Virus record (IMG/VR): IMGVR_UViG_3300042555_000174
Location: 1-24,993 of that record
DNA length: 24,993 nucleotides
Strand: one strand, 5' to 3'
Source: a virus
The notes below the pieces were generated by a model. That model was not told where the DNA came from and did no database searches. It saw only the letters and a list, made by a program, of their open reading frames with translations. A program made the position numbers and the translations under genes. Within the stretch, counting starts at the first letter, position 1; every line of letters starts with the position of its first letter. Shown here piece by piece: positions 14,886 through 23,251 of this stretch.

Positions 14886-17678
14886 TTATGAAATAAATTT
14901 TTGCATATATGGATCAACATTATCATACATATGATATGGTGAAATGCCAACTTTTTCCCAGAATACAACCTCATCATCCGACATTTCCATAACATCCTCT
15001 AATTTATCCTGATCTTTTTCATCAAAAGGAACACCATTTATTAACTCACATTGGTCTTTAGTAAAAAATGGTCTATCTTCCGGATTTTTAACCAATAAAC
15101 CATTTCTAACTTCCTCTTTAAAACAAACAAGTAATGGTTCCACTCTTTTATTAAATGTCGCAATTGCTCTTTGGATATTATAATCACCAGTAAGTCCTGG
15201 GTTACTTTCTAATTCTTTGGGGTCAATTCTATAACAATTAAGTTGTATAACTGATCCCACTATATCTGGATTAACTTTTGAATTTGAGAAAAAAGTTTTT
15301 AGTTGTTCTTCATTCCACCCTTTCTTTGGTTGATTTACTTTCTGAACATCTCCGTGTGATGCTTTTGTTCCGTTATTCACATAATAAATTACATCACCAA
15401 GACTAACATTAAGGCCTTCTTTAATTACAAGTTCCATATGTGCTTGTCTTGACATTTCAGCCCCAGCTTTTGTTTTGGTTTTACTTCTTTTGATGTAATC
15501 ATCAATGGTTTGTTTAATCTTTGCCTTGTTTGCAATATCCATCAAAGGAATCTTTTGGTCAAATATTTTTTGTAGATATTCGTAATACCATTCAACAAAC
15601 CCTTGTCCATCACCATTAAGTAAAAGTTTAATTCCTTTGTCCAAAAACAATTCAATATATTTTGGCATCTTTTTAGATTTAATCGAATTTCCCGTAAGTT
15701 TAACCTTACCTTTATCCGTTAATAAAGCATAGTTCTTACGAGCAAGGTTTATACACGCTGGCCAACAGCCGTCTATATCTAAGCCCATCTTTCCACGCAT
15801 ACACATATCATTAAATTCCGCAACATCAGCGTCAGCACCAAGATATTCTTTACCTTCCTTTACCAACCAGTTAAGACCTTTACCAATATATTTTTTGTTT
15901 TCCATTCCTTCTGGTGTTATAAAATTAATACCATCAGTATCTAAAATTGTTATTTGATACCCCCTTTCAGTAAAAAAATGAATCATCATTCTTAAATATT
16001 GTCTTCCAGTGGTAGTAATCATTTCACCCTTGTCCATATCACCCCAAGGAAATACTTGTGGTGCTGACAAAGCACCAAAAAGTGAATTGATAAATATTTT
16101 TACGGGTAATTGGAAATTATCATATTTTTGTGAAATTTTCTTATCTTTTGTTTTCCACTCGGCGGATAGATTCTTATACATAATACGAGTATCCCTAAAA
16201 TAAGATAATAAACCTTTCATTACACCAGTTATATCCGATTCTGGGAATACATCGTGTGTTAATTGTATTGATGGATATAGTGATGAGTAGTCAAGTTTTA
16301 ATACATCCTTTGAGTATCCAGTTTTAAGTAATCTTGACAATCCACCAACAAAGTTTCTTTTTTCTTTTTTTGCTGGAATTGCAAGACCATTCTTATACGA
16401 CCAGGCAAGCATTACAAGTTTCCAGATTGTGGCGGTTCCCATCGTTGAAACCCTCTCATATGTTGTTGGAAGAAGTGATGCAAGAAGAAAAGATCCTTGG
16501 TTGAACTCTTCATCAACAAGTAAAGTTTCTTCCAAGTCATCGTCCAAGTAACGCTCCACAATATCATCACCGGTTGTTTGAATATAAATGTCAGTTCTTC
16601 TTGAACATACCTCATCTATTTTTTCATCAATACCAACTTTCTTATATTTTCCGTTTTCAATGTTTAACCAGTATAGGTTTTTTTCCTTGTATAAAGAACC
16701 AATCTTGTCGTGGTCAATATACACACGATCACTAGCTTCAGCATCAATAAATTTTGTGATGTATTTAAGTCCGGCTTCTTTGATTGAGGAATTAATTGCT
16801 TGAGCTCTACGAACTGAATGTATGATGTCAATAATGTTATAACCCCACATTTGAGTTTGGGTAAAACTCTCAACTTCGTTTCCTAATTTTAATATTGATT
16901 CTTTTTGTGTGATTGATCTTTCACCGTGAAGTGACTTTGCAACTTTCTTTATATCAAGATTTAAAATCTTACATCTTTCATAAATCCAGTACCAGTCAAA
17001 GTTTGCTGAGTTATACCCAGAAATAATTGATGGTTTTATTTCATCTATAATTTTAAAGAACTCAACAATACCTTTTCTTTCTTCGTCATCAGTTGAACAC
17101 TCAATTACTTTACTATAACCCTTATTTGTTTTAATCCCAATCATAAAGATTCTCCCATCTCTAGGTTCTAGAGATGTGGTCTCAAGGTCAAATACAAGTC
17201 GCGTGATGTCGTTGTAGTCTTCAAATCCTTTGAATAATCTCTTTTCTTTTGAGACTAAGAATTGTTCTGTTGGTGTAAGCATTAAGAATTTATCTCTTAC
17301 CTTTTCACCCCATGGATCAATTCCACCATCTCTAAAAAATTGTGTAAGTGCTCTATATCCTTTTAAAGATTTAACAAGGAATGTTAAACCGTTTTCTAAT
17401 TGTTCATTTCCGTCTGTTCTTAATTTTTCTATAATAATACCATACTTGGTCATCGCTTCTTTTTGTAAAGCCTTTGATCCTTGGTAAAAGTTTAACCCTC
17501 TTAAATCACCAACCCAAGCAAATGCAATTAAGCTATCTCTTACAATTGATTTTCCTTTTCCCGGTATTTCTTTGATTTTATAAATGTGGTCTTTTTGATA
17601 ATCAAACTCTATTGCCACAATGTGTTCTTCTGGGTCGTTTCCTTCTAGAAACGATTTAATTTCTTCTGCTGTAATCAT
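14886..17678 (-). CDS. Family B DNA polymerase (gp43-like)
   Basis: A 930-residue replicative polymerase with 3'-5' exonuclease, close to T4 gp43 (898). Exo I is FDLET (D164, E166) and Exo II NSANFD (D228). An acidic segment YLDDDLEETLL near 378-387 lies before the palm. Polymerase motif A is LDYSSLYPSI (462-471, D463), motif B KIFINSLFGALSA (527-539) and motif C LDTDGI (579-584), with the two Asp at 580 and 582. Motif C reads LDTDG where many enzymes have GDTDS. It replicates the phage genome with the usual clamp and helicase partners, which are not in this window. The ATG at 17678 overlaps the TGA of a short upstream ORF, and a small hairpin lies in the leader. T4 gp43 represses its own translation through a leader hairpin; something alike is possible here but unproven. 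Confidence 0.95.
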   Translation of the reverse strand: MITAEEIKSFLEGNDPEEHIVAIEFDYQKDHIYKIKEIPGKGKSIVRDSLIAFAWVGDLRGLNFYQGSKALQKEAMTKYGIIIEKLRTDGNEQLENGLTFLVKSLKGYRALTQFFRDGGIDPWGEKVRDKFLMLTPTEQFLVSKEKRLFKGFEDYNDITRLVFDLETTSLEPRDGRIFMIGIKTNKGYSKVIECSTDDEERKGIVEFFKIIDEIKPSIISGYNSANFDWYWIYERCKILNLDIKKVAKSLHGERSITQKESILKLGNEVESFTQTQMWGYNIIDIIHSVRRAQAINSSIKEAGLKYITKFIDAEASDRVYIDHDKIGSLYKEKNLYWLNIENGKYKKVGIDEKIDEVCSRRTDIYIQTTGDDIVERYLDDDLEETLLVDEEFNQGSFLLASLLPTTYERVSTMGTATIWKLVMLAWSYKNGLAIPAKKEKRNFVGGLSRLLKTGYSKDVLKLDYSSLYPSIQLTHDVFPESDITGVMKGLLSYFRDTRIMYKNLSAEWKTKDKKISQKYDNFQLPVKIFINSLFGALSAPQVFPWGDMDKGEMITTTGRQYLRMMIHFFTERGYQITILDTDGINFITPEGMENKKYIGKGLNWLVKEGKEYLGADADVAEFNDMCMRGKMGLDIDGCWPACINLARKNYALLTDKGKVKLTGNSIKSKKMPKYIELFLDKGIKLLLNGDGQGFVEWYYEYLQKIFDQKIPLMDIANKAKIKQTIDDYIKRSKTKTKAGAEMSRQAHMELVIKEGLNVSLGDVIYYVNNGTKASHGDVQKVNQPKKGWNEEQLKTFFSNSKVNPDIVGSVIQLNCYRIDPKELESNPGLTGDYNIQRAIATFNKRVEPLLVCFKEEVRNGLLVKNPEDRPFFTKDQCELINGVPFDEKDQDKLEDVMEMSDDEVVFWEKVGISPYHMYDNVDPYMQKFIS

Positions 17679-17722
17679 AATATATTTTTGAGTGGTTCAT
17701 TTGCTGTCGTGTCAAACGACAT
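17675..17722 (-). CDS. Possible leader ORF of the DNA polymerase gene
   Basis: A 15-codon frame (MSFDTTANEPLKNIL) whose TGA overlaps the polymerase ATG (ATGA). Its ATG lies 12 nt from the ATATTTATT motif, the same distance as real genes here, whereas the polymerase ATG is 56 nt away. Translation is not shown; random short ORFs are common. Confidence 0.28.
   Translation of the reverse strand: MSFDTTANEPLKNIL
17705..17721 (-). promoter_or_regulatory. Hairpin in the polymerase leader
   Basis: A 6-bp inverted repeat TGTCGT/ACGACA with a 5-nt loop lies 26 to 43 nt upstream of the polymerase ATG and covers the start of the short leader ORF. Confidence 0.35.
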
Positions 17723-17732
17723 TTACCTTACC

Positions 17733-17748
17733 CCAATAAATATATTGG
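17733..17748 (-). promoter_or_regulatory. Candidate promoter element inside an inverted repeat, polymerase gene
   Basis: The ATATTTATT motif (17735-17743) lies in a 6-bp inverted repeat CCAATA...TATTGG with a 4-nt centre, which could be an operator or a weak hairpin. Confidence 0.35.
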
Positions 17749-17787
17749 ATTGGTTGTGTATTGTCAAATAAAAAATTTAATATATAT

Positions 17788-19368
17788 TTATGAATGTGTT
17801 ATAATCCAGTTATATGGGGATCCGGTTAAAAAATTTCTTGCGGCAATTCCATCGTAACCACCTGAACTAGCATCTGGTGCGCCGTTTGTTCCCCCTATTT
17901 TTAAATTAATATTTGACCATCCGGTCGGATTGTAAGTAGCGTTTCCACTAAAATCGACCAAAATGTGGTTTACATCAGAAGATGACATATTATTATCATA
18001 TAATCCAATAATAGGTCTCCCTTGTGTTGCCCCTGATATTAATGTGGCTCCTGATAATGGTTTAAAATCAACATAATCTAAATTACAGTCAAACATTCTA
18101 AAAGCCGAGAACGAATCGTTATTACTAGTATTTCTAAAAAAAGTATTGACGTTAGGAAAAATAACATTAGTTAAATTATCATTACCGCTAACTTGGATAT
18201 ACCCTGTCGAAGCGGAGCTTGACCCACCTAATTTTGTTAAATTTGTTAAATTCAAATTTCCGGTTAGGTTACAATTATTAGCCAAATAAGACGTAAAATT
18301 TTGTGATGATTGTGTATGCGTTATATTTGTTAAACCGGTATTATTATATATCGAAAAATTACCACCCAAACCTGATAATGGTGTTAAATCTAAATTTCCT
18401 GTTAAATTACAAGAATGCACAGAATAATTACTAAAATTTTGTGATGATTGTGTATGTGTAATACCAGTTAAATTGGAATTAGAATGAGCTTGAAAATTAC
18501 CACCCAATCCTGATAATGGTGTTAAATCTAAATTTCCTGTTAAATTACAAGAATACACAGAATAAGACGTAAAATTTCGTGATGATTGTGTATGTGTAAT
18601 ACCAGTTAAATTGGGATTACTATAAGATCTAAAATCACCACCCAAACCTGATAATGGCGTTAAATCTAAATTTCCTGTTAGGTTACAATTATTAGCCCAA
18701 TATCTTGTAAAATTTTGTGATGATGGTGAATGTGTAATACCAGTTAAGTTTAAGTTATTATTAACATAAAATTCACCTCCCAAACCAGATAATGGTGTTA
18801 AATCTAAATTTCCTGTTAAATTACAAGAATACACAGAATAAGACGTAAAATTTCGTGATGATTGTGTATGTGTAATACCAGTTAAATTGGAATTATTCTG
18901 AGTTTGAAAATCGCCACCCAAACCTGATAATGGTGTTAAATCTAAATTTCCTGTTAAATTACAAGAATACACAGAATAAGTACTAAAATTTTGTGATGAT
19001 GATGAATGTGTTATTCCTGTCAATCTTGGGTTATTTGAAACAATAAAAACCCCACCCAAACCTAATAATGGTGTTAAATCTAATTTACCATATATGTTAT
19101 CATTAAATAAATTAAATCCATTAATGTTACTAAAACTATTACCTCTCATTTGAATGGTTCTAATTTCTGTGTCAGCAGAAAACCCACTATATGTGATTGA
19201 ATTTCCGGCTGTTTGTGTAATATTTGTCCCATTATTAAGTTTCCAAGAAACCCTTCTTGAACCACTACTAAATGTAACATCCGGATCAAATGATGTTGTT
19301 GACCCACTTTTTTGAAATGTCAGTACTTGACCTATATTATTTCTTGATGTAAATTGTTGCCTACTCAT
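17788..19368 (-). CDS. Leucine-rich-repeat tail-fibre or receptor-binding protein
   Basis: A 526-residue protein. A short N-terminal domain (1-95) leads to six tandem 46-residue repeats at 96-371, then a diverged seventh unit and a C-terminal cap ending LTGSPYNWIITHS. Each repeat holds two LRR-like half units: LDLTPLSGLGG-x-F...N..LTGITH and SSxNFxxYxxxxCNLTGN. The framework is almost constant, while positions 12-20, 27-28, 31, 34-35 and 37-40 differ between copies. LRR arrays bind protein or sugar ligands through their strand faces. The gene follows the fibre-like gene with a 9-nt gap and has no signal peptide, so it probably belongs to the virion, perhaps at the fibre tip. A role in host recognition is inferred. 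Confidence 0.62.
   Translation of the reverse strand: MSRQQFTSRNNIGQVLTFQKSGSTTSFDPDVTFSSGSRRVSWKLNNGTNITQTAGNSITYSGFSADTEIRTIQMRGNSFSNINGFNLFNDNIYGKLDLTPLLGLGGVFIVSNNPRLTGITHSSSSQNFSTYSVYSCNLTGNLDLTPLSGLGGDFQTQNNSNLTGITHTQSSRNFTSYSVYSCNLTGNLDLTPLSGLGGEFYVNNNLNLTGITHSPSSQNFTRYWANNCNLTGNLDLTPLSGLGGDFRSYSNPNLTGITHTQSSRNFTSYSVYSCNLTGNLDLTPLSGLGGNFQAHSNSNLTGITHTQSSQNFSNYSVHSCNLTGNLDLTPLSGLGGNFSIYNNTGLTNITHTQSSQNFTSYLANNCNLTGNLNLTNLTKLGGSSSASTGYIQVSGNDNLTNVIFPNVNTFFRNTSNNDSFSAFRMFDCNLDYVDFKPLSGATLISGATQGRPIIGLYDNNMSSSDVNHILVDFSGNATYNPTGWSNINLKIGGTNGAPDASSGGYDGIAARNFLTGSPYNWIITHS
18256..19083 (-). repeat. Six tandem 138-bp LRR-coding repeats
   Basis: Residues 96-371 of the LRR protein, units of exactly 46 codons at 96, 142, 188, 234, 280 and 326. 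Several stretches are nearly identical between units, for example the codons for CNLTGNLDLTPLSGLGG. Confidence 0.85.
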
Positions 19369-19377
19369 AATTAAATT

Positions 19378-20277
19378 TTAGGCATAGTCATTACCAACTG
19401 TCCAATACATTGTTGTTCCGTTGTATGTAAATGTTATTATATCGGTAGCATTTGCATTTGATGTCAATATTATACCACCACCTCCGTTTGCAACACTATG
19501 TGTTACCACACCACCATTAACATTACCTAAACTTAATGTTCTTCCACCAACAGCGTCTTGTGTGACAATTAAAGTCCCGTATTCGCCATTTCTTACATTT
19601 GTTAATGTTAATGTTGTGTTTGCTGTCAATGTTACTTGATAATTTGTGCTAACACCAGAAACATTCCAGTTGAATGAAGTTCCGGTTGAACCGATGTTGG
19701 TATATGAACTAATTGGTGTCCCAGTAACCGATATTGTGAAGTTTCCATTAGTTCCACTTATTGCAATATTATTACCAGGAGTTAAACCACTAATTGGTAA
19801 ATTTTGATATGTTGTAGCACTTATTGTTGTAGCTGTTAAACCTTGTAAAGAAGTATTACCAGTTACAGTTAAGTTTCCATTAACATTTAATGTATTTGCA
19901 CTTAGTCCACCAGTAAAATTCGTTTCACCACTTACAGTTCCACCAGTAAATGATGTTCCGGTTGATCCTGTGAAATTAACACCAAAGTTAGGATATGTTC
20001 CAGTAATACTTAAATTGGTTCCTCCACTAATACTTACAACCTGATCTGGACTTGTATTTGTTATTGTAAAGTTAGGATATGTTCCTCCAGTTAATATTCC
20101 AGTTCCTCCAGATATTGATACTGTATTTCCGGAATTTATATATGTTTTTAAGTTTGTAATTGTTGTTTGACTTGTTGTTCCACTCAAAACCGTGTAATTT
20201 ACAATTGGTAATATATCTGTTGGTGTATATTGTACACTACTAACAGAAGGTAATTGTGATATTTTTTTATTTGCCAT
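19378..20277 (-). CDS. Tail-fibre-like protein
   Basis: A 299-residue protein rich in Thr, Gly, Ser and Asn. The start MANKKISQLPSVSSVQYTPT and the phrase TDILPIVN are typical of N-termini of phage fibre proteins. Repeated GGTNLSITGTYPNF / GGTGILTGGTYPNF units and TGGLSANTLNVNGNLTVTGN form a beta-helical or triple-stranded fibre pattern. The end (LIVTQDAVGGRTLSLGNVNGG..., TFTYNGTTMYWTVGNDY) matches a C-terminal module common in fibre proteins. It probably forms the trimeric shaft and attachment end, with the LRR protein encoded next. It has its own promoter motif 10 nt upstream. Confidence 0.72.
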   Translation of the reverse strand: MANKKISQLPSVSSVQYTPTDILPIVNYTVLSGTTSQTTITNLKTYINSGNTVSISGGTGILTGGTYPNFTITNTSPDQVVSISGGTNLSITGTYPNFGVNFTGSTGTSFTGGTVSGETNFTGGLSANTLNVNGNLTVTGNTSLQGLTATTISATTYQNLPISGLTPGNNIAISGTNGNFTISVTGTPISSYTNIGSTGTSFNWNVSGVSTNYQVTLTANTTLTLTNVRNGEYGTLIVTQDAVGGRTLSLGNVNGGVVTHSVANGGGGIILTSNANATDIITFTYNGTTMYWTVGNDYA

Positions 20278-20287
20278 AATTTTTTTT

Positions 20288-20296
20288 TATAAATAC
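20288..20296 (-). promoter_or_regulatory. Candidate promoter element, fibre gene
   Basis: GTATTTATA on the coding strand, 10 nt before the ATG at 20277. Confidence 0.4.
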
Positions 20297-20302
20297 TTGT
20301 TT

Positions 20303-21430
20303 TTATGAAGATATTTCTGTCGCAAAGCAAATTTCTCCTTTTTCTCTAATTAATCTTTCCATATCATTGAAGGAAATATAAGCTGTGCCATTTATACCCC
20401 AACTTCTACCCCAACTATTTTTCATTCTAAATATTCTTTTTCTTGTGTCAACACCATTTATCACATAGGCATGACCTCCAAGTAAAGGACCACCAATTCT
20501 TATATTTCCATTTCTATCTGGAAAGAACATATTTCTATACCAATTTGTCCCAACCACTACCGGTCCAATATTTAAAACAGAATCAATTAATGTTTGAAGT
20601 GTATAACCCCAATAATAATTTCTTACCTTACCTACTTGTTGTAGATATTTTACACCACCCCTTACCGAAGTTCCATTATAGTTTTCACCTGGCCATTCAT
20701 CAAGTTTTTGAGCGTTTTCATAAATTATTTTAGGTTGAATGATTGGCGCAACACCTGGTTGTCCAATTGGACCGTCTTCCAACCAATGAGCCCAAGAAAA
20801 ACCAACACAATGCGGTGTATTTCCTTGATTTCCCCACCATCCATTATCATCCCAATATCTTGATGTTATTGTCACCCTTGATCTTGATGAGGTTAAAAGG
20901 TGGTTTTCAATTAAATAATTATTATCCCGTTCATCTGGCTTATGTGTTCTACCAAGTGGAAATTCTGTTTCGACAACTGTTGTTGTTGCTGTTACTGGAA
21001 TAACTGGTGTTGAAACACAACAAGGAAATTCTGAAACATAACAACTTTCATATGGTAAATCATCACCTATAAAACTTTCTTGGATATTAATATATAATTT
21101 TTCTCTTATCGGTAAAATTAAAACACCCTCGTTCTCGGTTCTAAATAAAAACTGACCTTCAAATCTCCCAACCTTATTTGTGTCTTTTGACTGGAATTGG
21201 TAATAAACATAATACTCAACCGGAGCATTTGGATCCGTAAATTCTTTTTTTGTGAAACCAGCCGGCCTTGTCACTATTTTTGGAATTCCGGTTTCAACAT
21301 CTGACATTGAAAAGAATATTGCTGATTCCTCAATGAAATTCATAAAACTATTGTAGTCACTTCTACCGTCTTTTACCACTTGAATTTTTAACAATGGTAA
21401 TGTTGCGTTCTTTTTAATATAAAATTCCAT
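20303..21430 (-). CDS. Papain-like cysteine peptidase (C1 family) with a phage-type N-terminal domain
   Basis: A 375-residue protein. Residues 1-120 form a beta-type domain with FSMSDVETGIPKI and YYVYYQFQ segments, which I associate with phage structural proteins, though it is not identified. A Cys-bearing linker (YESCYVSEFPCCVS) and a Thr/Val-rich stretch precede a C1 peptidase at about 160-375. Q202 and C208 lie in NQGNTPHCVGFSW (papain-like spacing), H320 in GGHAYVINGV and N338 in KNSWG. The catalytic Cys/His/Asn and oxyanion Gln are all present. It could process fibre or baseplate proteins or degrade host surface protein; no signal peptide is seen. A 6-bp inverted repeat lies directly before the ATG. 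Confidence 0.8.
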   Translation of the reverse strand: MEFYIKKNATLPLLKIQVVKDGRSDYNSFMNFIEESAIFFSMSDVETGIPKIVTRPAGFTKKEFTDPNAPVEYYVYYQFQSKDTNKVGRFEGQFLFRTENEGVLILPIREKLYINIQESFIGDDLPYESCYVSEFPCCVSTPVIPVTATTTVVETEFPLGRTHKPDERDNNYLIENHLLTSSRSRVTITSRYWDDNGWWGNQGNTPHCVGFSWAHWLEDGPIGQPGVAPIIQPKIIYENAQKLDEWPGENYNGTSVRGGVKYLQQVGKVRNYYWGYTLQTLIDSVLNIGPVVVGTNWYRNMFFPDRNGNIRIGGPLLGGHAYVINGVDTRKRIFRMKNSWGRSWGINGTAYISFNDMERLIREKGEICFATEISS

Positions 21431-21452
21431 TTATTGTTTTTACAATAAATAT
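21431..21452 (-). promoter_or_regulatory. Candidate promoter element with adjacent inverted repeat, peptidase gene
   Basis: ATATTTATT (21444-21452) precedes the ATG by 13 nt. A 6-bp inverted repeat TTATTG/CAATAA (21431-21436 with 21443-21448) fills the leader and touches the ATG. Confidence 0.38.
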
Positions 21453-21460
21453 TAGTTTTC

Positions 21461-22558
21461 CTATAATATAATTTCTTCTTTACATTTTTTTAATGCACAT
21501 TCTATTACTTGGTGCATATCATAGTATTTATATTCCGCCAATCTACCACCAAAAATTATATTTTCTTCTTTGTCGGCTAATGTTTTATACTGACTATATT
21601 TGAAATTGTTTTCTTGATCATTGACAGGATAATAAGGTTCTGTTTTTTTTGCTGAATAGTCTGTTGGATATTCCCAACTAACCCAACTCACATTTGATTC
21701 GGTTTTTTCAAAATGTTTATGTTCTATAATTCTCGTAAATGAAACTTCGGAATCCGTGAAGTTCATCATAGCACACCCTTGATAATTCTCAGTTTCAAAT
21801 TTCTTGTGATTAAATTCTGTTGTTTTATATTCCAATTCTCCAAATTTATAGTTATAGAAAGCATCTATTGGACCTGTGTATATTATTTTTTTTGTAACTG
21901 AATTCCAATATTCTTTATCCGATAAGTAATCCACATTTAATTTTACCTCAATTCCATCTAATAATTTTTCAAATATTTGGGTATAACCACCTATTGGTAT
22001 TCCTTGATACTTGTCATTAAAATAATTATTATCGTATGTAAATCTAACTGGTAGTCTTTTTATTATTTCTTTTGGTAATAATCTAGGATCTTTTTTCCAT
22101 TGTTTAGTTGTATAACCTTTTATTAGTTTTTCATAAACATCTCTACCAACCAACTTTATGGCTTGTTCTTCCAAGTTTTTTGGTTCTATAATTTCACTAC
22201 CTTGTTCTTCTATTATTTTTTTTGCTTCACTTGGTTGTGTAATATTCCATAATTTTGAGAATGTCCACATATTAAAAGGTAATGAGTAAATTTCATTTTT
22301 ATAATTTGCAACAGCTCTTAGTGTGAAATCATTGAAGGAAACGAATTGATTTATCCATTCCCAAACTTCATCATTAGAGGTGTGAAAAATGTGGGGACCA
22401 TAATCGTGAACATTAATACCATCTCTGTTAGATGTATAGCAATTTCCACCAATGTGGTTGCGTTTTTCTAATACTAAACAATTATATCCTTTTTTTGTAA
22501 GTTCGTGAGCACAAATAGAACCGAAAAATCCAGAACCAACAATTATATAATCATACAT
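21461..22558 (-). CDS. glf: UDP-galactopyranose mutase
   Basis: A 365-residue flavoenzyme that interconverts UDP-galactopyranose and UDP-galactofuranose. The N-terminus has the FAD-binding GSGFFGS (8-14), then EKRNHIGGNCYT, the YGPHIFHT segment and a GYTTKQWKKDPRLLP block. Later come the RFTYDNNYFNDKYQGIPIGGY substrate-site segment, YTGPIDAFYNY and GRLAEYKYYDM near the end. All typical Glf blocks are seen and the length is normal, so the enzyme should be active. It follows the FkbM methyltransferase gene with a 3-nt gap. It implies a galactofuranose-containing glycan made with the neighbouring glycosyltransferase, either on the virion or on the infected cell. Confidence 0.93.
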   Translation of the reverse strand: MYDYIIVGSGFFGSICAHELTKKGYNCLVLEKRNHIGGNCYTSNRDGINVHDYGPHIFHTSNDEVWEWINQFVSFNDFTLRAVANYKNEIYSLPFNMWTFSKLWNITQPSEAKKIIEEQGSEIIEPKNLEEQAIKLVGRDVYEKLIKGYTTKQWKKDPRLLPKEIIKRLPVRFTYDNNYFNDKYQGIPIGGYTQIFEKLLDGIEVKLNVDYLSDKEYWNSVTKKIIYTGPIDAFYNYKFGELEYKTTEFNHKKFETENYQGCAMMNFTDSEVSFTRIIEHKHFEKTESNVSWVSWEYPTDYSAKKTEPYYPVNDQENNFKYSQYKTLADKEENIIFGGRLAEYKYYDMHQVIECALKKCKEEIIL

Positions 22559-22561
22559 AAA

Positions 22562-23251
22562 TTATTTTCTTATAAAGTGATAATCAGCATCAGGACCATT
22601 ACCACAAAAATATTTATTATTACTTTTATTTGAAACAAGCTCGAAACCTAAAGATTCTATAAAGGGAATTGATTCATCTATTTTTTTAGCACCTAAATTA
22701 TATTCAACATGTTGTAATTCCACAATCATATGTTTAACATTTTTGAGTGTTTCTTTCATTCCTTTTAAAATATCAATTTCGGCACCTTGAACATCAATTT
22801 TCACAAAGTCAGGTAATCTGAATTTTTGATTAAATACAATAGTGTCTATTTTTTTTGTCAGTCTTATTTCATAAGATTTTTCATCATATATGTTTTTAGC
22901 CGCGGGAGAAAAAATTTCATTTTCTTTATAATAAGAATTACCACCCAAATAAAGTGGGTGATTATAAAATATTAATTCTTTATCGTCCATATCACTAAAA
23001 ACATTCAAAGAAAATGTAGAACCATATTCCAAATAAAATTCTTCAACTTGTAAAACTGCTTCAAAATTATAATATATTGAATTAGACCATATTTTTTTAG
23101 CCTCTTTAGTCCAATGAAGAACCGCAGAACCTATGTCATAAATAACTTTAGGATAGTAATCAATTGATTTCAGGTACTCAATATGTTGAATTGGGATACT
23201 AGAATCATTATGTAATCTCCAATAGTAATCTGTGTAATCTCTATTACCCAT
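22562..23251 (-). CDS. FkbM-family methyltransferase
   Basis: A 229-residue protein with the Rossmann motif YDIGSA (residues 38-43), a NFEA segment after it and the diagnostic FVKIDVQGAEIDILKG motif at about 145-160. The HMIVELQHVEYN strand follows. FkbM enzymes O-methylate sugars or polyketides with S-adenosylmethionine. Beside a glycosyltransferase and Glf, methylation of a surface sugar is likely. Its start overlaps the end of the glycosyltransferase gene by 8 nt, which suggests coupled translation. Confidence 0.85.
   Translation of the reverse strand: MGNRDYTDYYWRLHNDSSIPIQHIEYLKSIDYYPKVIYDIGSAVLHWTKEAKKIWSNSIYYNFEAVLQVEEFYLEYGSTFSLNVFSDMDDKELIFYNHPLYLGGNSYYKENEIFSPAAKNIYDEKSYEIRLTKKIDTIVFNQKFRLPDFVKIDVQGAEIDILKGMKETLKNVKHMIVELQHVEYNLGAKKIDESIPFIESLGFELVSNKSNNKYFCGNGPDADYHFIRK

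Noticed and set aside
18256-19083. Regular 138-bp tandem units that could suggest a CRISPR-like or satellite array
   Set aside because: They are in-frame codon repeats of an LRR protein; units are too long and lack unique spacers.
17788-19368. Diversity-generating retroelement target
   Set aside because: Variable positions exist, but no reverse transcriptase or template repeat was found, and variation is spread over many units instead of one C-terminal region.
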